The notes under the pieces are model-generated. The model was not told where the DNA came from. It saw only the letters and a list, made by a program, of their open reading frames with translations, and did not search any database. Positions 59,413 to 64,000 of a stretch of 64,000 bases of DNA are shown here, piece after piece. Made by a program: the position numbers and the translations under genes. Source of the stretch: an uncultured Planctomycetaceae bacterium (GTDB lineage: Bacteria > Planctomycetota > Planctomycetia > Pirellulales > Thermoguttaceae); contig CAMJTU010000001.1 of assembly GCA_946408825.1 (NCBI GenBank), positions 265,284-329,283 on the forward strand, given 5' to 3'. Numbering within the stretch: the first letter of the stretch is position 1; each line of letters begins with the position of its first letter.

Positions 59413-60726
59413 ATGTCGCAAATTCCTTCTTCTTTCGACTCCGAGAAGCGTCAGTATTCCCCGGGCGAAATCGCCGACGACATTCTTCTTTCTACGGTCG
59501 ACGGGGTTGGTTCGCTCACCGCCGAACGACTTGTCGAGCGCTTCGGCTCGGCGGGCGAGGCGCTTCGCGCGCCGATTTCGGAACTCATGCGCGTGGAAAA
59601 GGTCGGGGAGAATCTTGCGCGCAAAATTGCGAGCGCGCGCGAGACGGTCGACGTCGACGCGATCGTTCGGTTTTGCGAAGAGAACGGGATCGACGTCCTG
59701 ACCCCTCGAGACTCGCGATATCCCAAGCGTCTCCTTGAAATTGCGAAACCGCCGCGTATCCTTTATGTTCGCGGCGAGATTAAACCGGAAGACAGTCGCG
59801 CCATTTCGGTCGTCGGCACCCGCGCGGCGACTCCCTACGGGCGCGTTCAGACGACGCGGCTCGTTCGTAAGCTCGTAGAGGCGGGGTTTACGATCGTGAG
59901 CGGCCTCGCGCTTGGAATCGACGGCTACGCCCACAGGGCGGCGCTCGACGCGCATGGGCGCACAATCGCCGTCTTGGGAGGCGGCGTCGCGCGAATCTAT
60001 CCTCGCGAACATGAAGATTTGGCGGCGCGCGTTATGACTTCGGGCGCTCTTGTGAGCGAATATCATCCGTTGACGACGCCCTTGTCTGGCAATTTTCCGG
60101 CGCGTAACCGGATCGTGAGCGGACTCTCCATTGGGACGCTTGTGGTCGAATCAGGGAAACGGGGCGGCTCAATGATAACGGCGCGATGCGCCGCCGAACA
60201 AAATCGCGAACTCTACGCCGTTCCCGGCCCGGTCGACAGTCTCGTTTCGCAGGGGTGTCACGAGTTAATTCGCGACGGCGCGATTCTCGTGGAGTCGGTC
60301 GAGGATATTCTTTATTCGCTCCCCAGTTACGAGATTAAACCGATTATTCTCGACGAACTCAAACGCGAAGACGATCAGTTTGCGGAAGGAACCGTCGGAA
60401 TTTCCGAACGTTCCGTCGCGTCGATCACGCGCCCTCCGAAAACGCCGTCGAAATCCAAGCCTAAACCGAAACGAGCTGAGAAGGAATCGGAGCCCGAGGG
60501 CTCTCTTCTTCCTGAACCCTCGCCGCTCCCAGAGCCGAAACCGCTTCCGCCGTTAAACGATCTCGAACGTCGGATTGTCGAACTCGTCGGCGACAAGGTC
60601 GTTTCCATCGACGAAATCATTCGCGTCGTCAATCTTCCCGCGTCAAGCGTTTTGGGGACGATTACGGCGCTGGAAATTAAACAGGTTCTTAAACGTCTCG
60701 AAGGGGCCTCCGTCGCGCGAAAGTAA
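59413..60726 (+). CDS. dprA: DNA processing protein DprA
   Basis: Single-strand DNA-binding protein that loads RecA in natural transformation. The 437-residue protein has an N-terminal helix-hairpin-helix region (TVDGVGSLTAERLVERFGSA), the Rossmann-like core (VVGTRAATPYGR, SGLALGIDGYAHRAAL, ESGKRGGSMITARCA, REHEDL) and a C-terminal winged helix after a Pro/Glu/Lys-rich linker (about residues 335-385). Lies between epmA and trkH in the same unit. Confidence 0.95.
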   Translation: MSQIPSSFDSEKRQYSPGEIADDILLSTVDGVGSLTAERLVERFGSAGEALRAPISELMRVEKVGENLARKIASARETVDVDAIVRFCEENGIDVLTPRDSRYPKRLLEIAKPPRILYVRGEIKPEDSRAISVVGTRAATPYGRVQTTRLVRKLVEAGFTIVSGLALGIDGYAHRAALDAHGRTIAVLGGGVARIYPREHEDLAARVMTSGALVSEYHPLTTPLSGNFPARNRIVSGLSIGTLVVESGKRGGSMITARCAAEQNRELYAVPGPVDSLVSQGCHELIRDGAILVESVEDILYSLPSYEIKPIILDELKREDDQFAEGTVGISERSVASITRPPKTPSKSKPKPKRAEKESEPEGSLLPEPSPLPEPKPLPPLNDLERRIVELVGDKVVSIDEIIRVVNLPASSVLGTITALEIKQVLKRLEGASVARK

Positions 60727-60763
60727 CGCGACGCGGCGTCGCGACGAACGTCGACCATATCGT

Positions 60764-62518
60764 ATGAACAAGAAAATCATTTGCGCGTTTTTGGGCTTTG
60801 TCGCAATCCTTCTCGGAATCGGCATGCTCTTGTGCACGGTCTGGGGCCTGCCCGTTTTAGGGGGCGGTCCCGAAGAAGTTCCGGCATGCAAAGCGCTCTA
60901 TTATTCCGCGTTGATATGTTTCGCCACCGGCGGCGTCTTTAGTTTTTTAGGGCGCGGTTTCGACACCGAACGCCTTTATCTACGGGAAGCCTTCGCCTGC
61001 GTCTCGCTCTGCTGGATTCTTTCCGTCTTGCTCGGCGCCATGCCCTATCTTTTAGCAAAGATCGAGCGACGCGAGGGCGTTCCTGTGACAGTTTGCGACG
61101 CAATCTACGAATCGACGTCAGGAATAACGACGACTGGCGGAACGATCTTCGAAGAGCTTGAGAATCCCGAAACGCTTCCGCGAACGATTCTCTTCTGGCG
61201 CAGTCTGACGCATTTTCTCGGCGGACTCGGGATCATGTGCTGCTTCGTCGTATTCTTGGGCAAAGGCGCGAGCGGCAAGGCGGTGTTGAAGGTCGAACAT
61301 TTGTTTTCCGGTAATTTGCCGTTCGCGAAAATGCGTCAGCTTGCCTTTTCGCTTTTTGCGATCTACGCGACGCTTTGCTTGGCGTGCGTCGTATGGTTCG
61401 CGAGCTGCGGCATGTCGTTTTACGACGCGGTTTCTCACGCCTTTTCGGTCGTCGCTCTCGGAGGGTTCAGCACGCACAACGACAGCGCCGGCTTCTTTAT
61501 GCGTCAAGAGAACGTCCATGGTAAACTGCTCGTCTATGGGATGATTTTTTTCATGGTCGTCTCCGGGATGAATTACTGGCTTCTCTACTGGGCGTCGCGC
61601 GGGTCGTTTAAAAAGTTGATCGTCGACGCGGAATGGCGCTTCTATGTAACGTCCCTTCTTGTCGTCGCGATTTTTACGTCGTTTCTCGGCGTCCATCAGG
61701 GCGGCTTCATTATGCGAAAGCATTTGACGTCGGCGGCGCCTCCGGAAGCCGTCGTTTCCACCCTTTCCGCCGTTCCTGACGACGTTGTCGTCCTTAGCGA
61801 CGAAGACGAGTCCTCGCCGGCGGCGACGTCGATTTCAAAGCTTGAAGCGGTCGACGATTATGGCAGAGAATGGCGTGAGAGCGCGCATTGTCGAAACTGT
61901 TCCGTCGTTTGCGACGGCTATGAGGACGTTTTCCGAAAGTCGCTCTTTCATACGGTCTCGCTTATGACGAGCATGGGATTCGCGACGGAACGCTACGAAT
62001 GCTGGAGTTCTTCGACGATTCTTCTTTTCATGTTCGTCATGTTTATGGGCGGTTGTTCCGGCAGTCCCGCCGGAGGCGTCAAGGTCAATCGCATGCTCCT
62101 CGCGTTACGATTGCTTCGCAACGAGCCGGAACGGCGATTTCGACCTAACGTTGTGAAGACGACAAAATATGGAAACGAGAACGTCGATCCGGAGACGGCG
62201 ACGGGCGCGTTGAAGTATTTAGGCTATTTTGCGCTCCTCATCGTCATAACGACGGTCGTCGTTTGCGCGGTCGAACCGGACTCGCTGTGGGTCGATCGCG
62301 ACCGGCCGCAAATCGAAAAGCTCTTCGATCTCTTCGGCGGTTCTCTGGCGATGTTTGGGAACACGGGACTCGCGTTTGGCGAATTCGGAGCCGCCGGGAA
62401 TTACGGTAATCTTTCTGGCGCGACGAAACTGATTTTTAGCTGGGCGATGATTGTCGGACGGCTCGAAATCTGGTGCGTTCTCGCGCTCTTTACGAAGAAA
62501 TTCTGGACGAACCGATAG
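60764..62518 (+). CDS. trkH: Potassium uptake protein TrkH
   Basis: Membrane K+ transporter of the Trk/Ktr class. The 584-residue protein has four pore-loop regions: SGITTTGGTIFEE, VALGGFSTHND, MTSMGFATERY and GGSLAMFGNTGLAFGEF. An acidic, Ser-rich insertion (about residues 316-390) with C376, C379 and C383 lies just before the third pore loop. The start at 60764 is chosen because the first membrane helix begins there; the frame upstream lies inside dprA. The partner TrkA is not in the window. Confidence 0.93.
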   Translation: MNKKIICAFLGFVAILLGIGMLLCTVWGLPVLGGGPEEVPACKALYYSALICFATGGVFSFLGRGFDTERLYLREAFACVSLCWILSVLLGAMPYLLAKIERREGVPVTVCDAIYESTSGITTTGGTIFEELENPETLPRTILFWRSLTHFLGGLGIMCCFVVFLGKGASGKAVLKVEHLFSGNLPFAKMRQLAFSLFAIYATLCLACVVWFASCGMSFYDAVSHAFSVVALGGFSTHNDSAGFFMRQENVHGKLLVYGMIFFMVVSGMNYWLLYWASRGSFKKLIVDAEWRFYVTSLLVVAIFTSFLGVHQGGFIMRKHLTSAAPPEAVVSTLSAVPDDVVVLSDEDESSPAATSISKLEAVDDYGREWRESAHCRNCSVVCDGYEDVFRKSLFHTVSLMTSMGFATERYECWSSSTILLFMFVMFMGGCSGSPAGGVKVNRMLLALRLLRNEPERRFRPNVVKTTKYGNENVDPETATGALKYLGYFALLIVITTVVVCAVEPDSLWVDRDRPQIEKLFDLFGGSLAMFGNTGLAFGEFGAAGNYGNLSGATKLIFSWAMIVGRLEIWCVLALFTKKFWTNR

Positions 62519-62542
62519 AGATAGTTTTGAGAGCGATAAAAA

Positions 62543-62582
62543 ACGGCCTCCGTCCGTCTCAGACGAGATAGACGGAGGCCGT
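62543..62582. terminator. Bidirectional terminator between trkH and a convergent gene
   Basis: ACGGCCTCCGTC (62543-62554) pairs perfectly with GACGGAGGCCGT (62571-62582). An A-tract precedes it, so it can also end transcription on the minus strand. Confidence 0.7.
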
Positions 62583-62605
62583 CGCTTATTTTCCGCTTTC
62601 TATCG

Positions 62606-63232
62606 TTATCGATTAACGCGGATCGCGGCGAGCGCGCAGAGGATCGGTTTGATTTCTTCGGACTTAAAAACGCCGGAATCTTTCAGAAACTTCTCGACAG
62701 GTTTGTGCGAGTTCTTCAAGAAGTTAACTTGAGCGAGCGCATTAAGCCATACGGGAAGAAGCGCCGCGTAACCGAGGCAGGCGCTTACGAACGACGCGCC
62801 CATGATCGCAAAAGAGAGCGCGCAGAACGCGATCCAGAAACACCAAGTCGCAACCGTGTCGACGCGAGCATACGTCGCGATCTTTTCGGGAGCGTCGCGA
62901 TTGACAAGAACTTGAGAACAGGCGTTGAGCGCGCGCGCGATGGAATACGCGTCGACGCATTTGTAGGCGTCGGGACTGATCGCCACGACTTTCTTTTTCT
63001 TGTCGAAGGAACTCGTGAAATAATCTTCGCCTTTTTCAACGGGGACGTCGTCGATTCCGTTCGCGTGGAGAAACGCGACCGAGACGTCGTCCGAACTTTG
63101 CGAAGTTCTTGTTTGACCCGCGAGTTTGATCTGACGCCTCGCGTTTGACGCGGCGACCCCTCGCACGACGAACGCTATCACGGCTGGAATTGCGTAAATA
63201 CACGACATAAGTATCGTTGCAAAAACAAACAT
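62606..63232 (-). CDS. YugP-like membrane protein without the zinc-peptidase site
   Basis: A 208-residue membrane protein with an N-terminal helix (about 5-25) and two helices at about 130-165. The middle (VAFLHANGIDDVPVEKG, EDYFTSSFDKKKKVVAISPD, YSIARALNACSQVLVNRD) follows the YugP family of membrane zinc metallopeptidases, in which a HEVGHA motif should stand where NACSQVL (103-109) stands here. No HExxH is present, so catalysis is not expected. The assignment is by alignment of pattern and is moderately sure. Confidence 0.65.
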   Translation of the reverse strand: MFVFATILMSCIYAIPAVIAFVVRGVAASNARRQIKLAGQTRTSQSSDDVSVAFLHANGIDDVPVEKGEDYFTSSFDKKKKVVAISPDAYKCVDAYSIARALNACSQVLVNRDAPEKIATYARVDTVATWCFWIAFCALSFAIMGASFVSACLGYAALLPVWLNALAQVNFLKNSHKPVEKFLKDSGVFKSEEIKPILCALAAIRVNR

Positions 63233-63253
63233 TCGATTTCTTCTTTCTTTGAT

Positions 63254-63282
63254 CTTCTAGACAGACGCCAAGAACGTCCCAA
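63254..63282 (-). promoter_or_regulatory. Candidate promoter of the YugP-like gene
   Basis: On the minus strand TTGGGA (63282-63277), 17-base spacer, TAGAAG (63259-63254). Confidence 0.4.
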
Positions 63283-63365
63283 AAACGACAGGATTCCGCT
63301 TATGGGCGTCTGCGATTGATTTAAACGGTTCAGTTAGAGAAAAAGAGATTTGCGAGAACCAAAGA

Positions 63366-63842
63366 TCAATTCAGAAGAATGAGAAAAAAGAGCCAGAGAG
63401 GACGCGGCGAAGTCTTTTCGCGCAGCAACCGAGAGAAAATCCTCGAACTGACGTGAAAGCGGTCTTGGAAAAGACCGGAAGAGAAGCAAAGGGGCGACTG
63501 ACGTTCCGAGGAGGGGCCGCCCTGCGAGAATCGCGCCAAGCGGGAAAGTCTCGAACGCCCCGCGCTACGCGTTCGAATCCGAAAGCTTTCTGAAAGGCTT
63601 GCGCCGGAATCGCCGACAATCGCGGAAAGCTGCGGAATATCGCTTCGCGAACCCTCTGACGAGACAGGCGGGGCCATAGAAACGGACGTTCGCGCGCGGT
63701 TCGCCTGTCCTTGTTCGACGAGGCCGCTTAACGCCGCGAACAGCGCAAAGAACGCCGCAATGACAAATCCAGCACGCGTCGGTTTGAAAATCGACGCGTG
63801 CTGAAACGCTTGAAGGCTTCGTACATTTGCGTTTGACGTCAT
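63366..63842 (-). CDS. Doubtful hypothetical protein
   Basis: An open frame of 158 codons. The N-terminal part has a plausible signal-anchor (AGFVIAAFFALFAALSGLVE, residues about 24-43) and codon use like the neighbours. The C-terminal half is Ser/Arg-rich and low in conserved character. No clear Shine-Dalgarno, promoter or family is recognised. It may be a real small exported protein or a chance frame. The last 158 bases of the window after it hold nothing I can support. Confidence 0.3.
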   Translation of the reverse strand: MTSNANVRSLQAFQHASIFKPTRAGFVIAAFFALFAALSGLVEQGQANRARTSVSMAPPVSSEGSRSDIPQLSAIVGDSGASLSESFRIRTRSAGRSRLSRLARFSQGGPSSERQSPLCFSSGLFQDRFHVSSRIFSRLLREKTSPRPLWLFFLILLN

Positions 63843-64000
63843 TGGCGCGGCTTTAATAAAGGATCGACGAAACGAACGAACATGTGGGAGTCGGACGCGC
63901 CCCTTTCCGGGAGACTTCGTTTACGCCAGACCTCCGATTCCAATGGTAGCGCTTTGTCAAGACGAGCGCAAGACGCCCCGACGTCCGTCTGGAATCTATT

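Noticed and set aside
63560..63600. tRNA-like GTTCGAATCC string
   Set aside because: No acceptor stem, anticodon arm or CCA-proximal pairing can be built around it.

Overview
The window is a piece of a bacterial chromosome that is almost certainly planctomycetal (Planctomycetota, Pirellulales-like). The strongest evidence is four DUF1559 proteins with the [20 protein letters not shown] prepilin N-terminus, a small regulatory-domain lipoprotein next to two of them, a formylglycine-enzyme-like domain fused to a phosphatase, a very large secreted glycosidase and several secreted proteins of planctomycete type. Coding sequence is strongly biased to GCG, GAC and GTC codons. Most intergenic starts can be explained by a sigma70-like promoter of the form TTGnnn-16/17-TAnAAT. 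No tRNA, rRNA, CRISPR array or insertion sequence was recognised.

Bases 1-3572 hold tpiA (cut by the window edge), secG, a YicC-family gene, gmk, rpoZ and a stand-alone coaC. Bases 3797-23330 hold the S10-spc-alpha ribosomal supercluster: rpsJ, rplC, rplD, rplW, rplB, rpsS, rplV, rpsC, rplP, rpmC, rpsQ, rplN, rplX, rplE, rpsN, rpsH, then a hairpin, a new promoter and a long leader, then rplF, rplR, rpsE, rplO, another terminator and long leader, secY, adk, map, a SIMPL-domain gene, rpmJ, rpsM, rpsK, rpsD, rpoA and rplQ. The cluster lacks rpmD and infA. The rpsJ leader (about 3830-4137) can fold into a three-way junction and is a candidate autoregulatory RNA.

Bases 23393-42095 are mostly lineage-specific: an HExxH protein, a Tat-exported metallo-beta-lactamase-fold protein, a receiver-like protein, two similar DUF1559 genes flanking an FGE-like/phosphodiesterase fusion, a 1496-residue GH106-like glycosidase, prfB without the usual frameshift, a polytopic membrane protein and a DUF2868 membrane protein. 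The last is paired with a DUF3482 GTPase (42129-43658), a two-gene membrane-GTPase module of unknown function.

Bases 43660-47740 look like a small accessory island. A DUF4416 gene, a DUF1016 (YhcG-like) PD-(D/E)XK nuclease and a divergent AAA ATPase with an N-terminal DUF6788-like segment surround a regulatory region containing an 18-bp inverted repeat. A short palindromic repeat occurs once inside the nuclease gene and once in the intergenic region, with compensatory changes in its arms.

Bases 47887-64000 hold a minus-strand lipoprotein-DUF1559-DUF1559 group, a TPR protein, an Rpn-family PD-(D/E)XK nuclease/transposase, two secreted planctomycete proteins flanking infC, an operon running from a Tat-exported metallophosphoesterase through epmA and dprA to a TrkH potassium transporter, and a membrane protein that resembles the YugP zinc-peptidase family but has lost the HExxH site.
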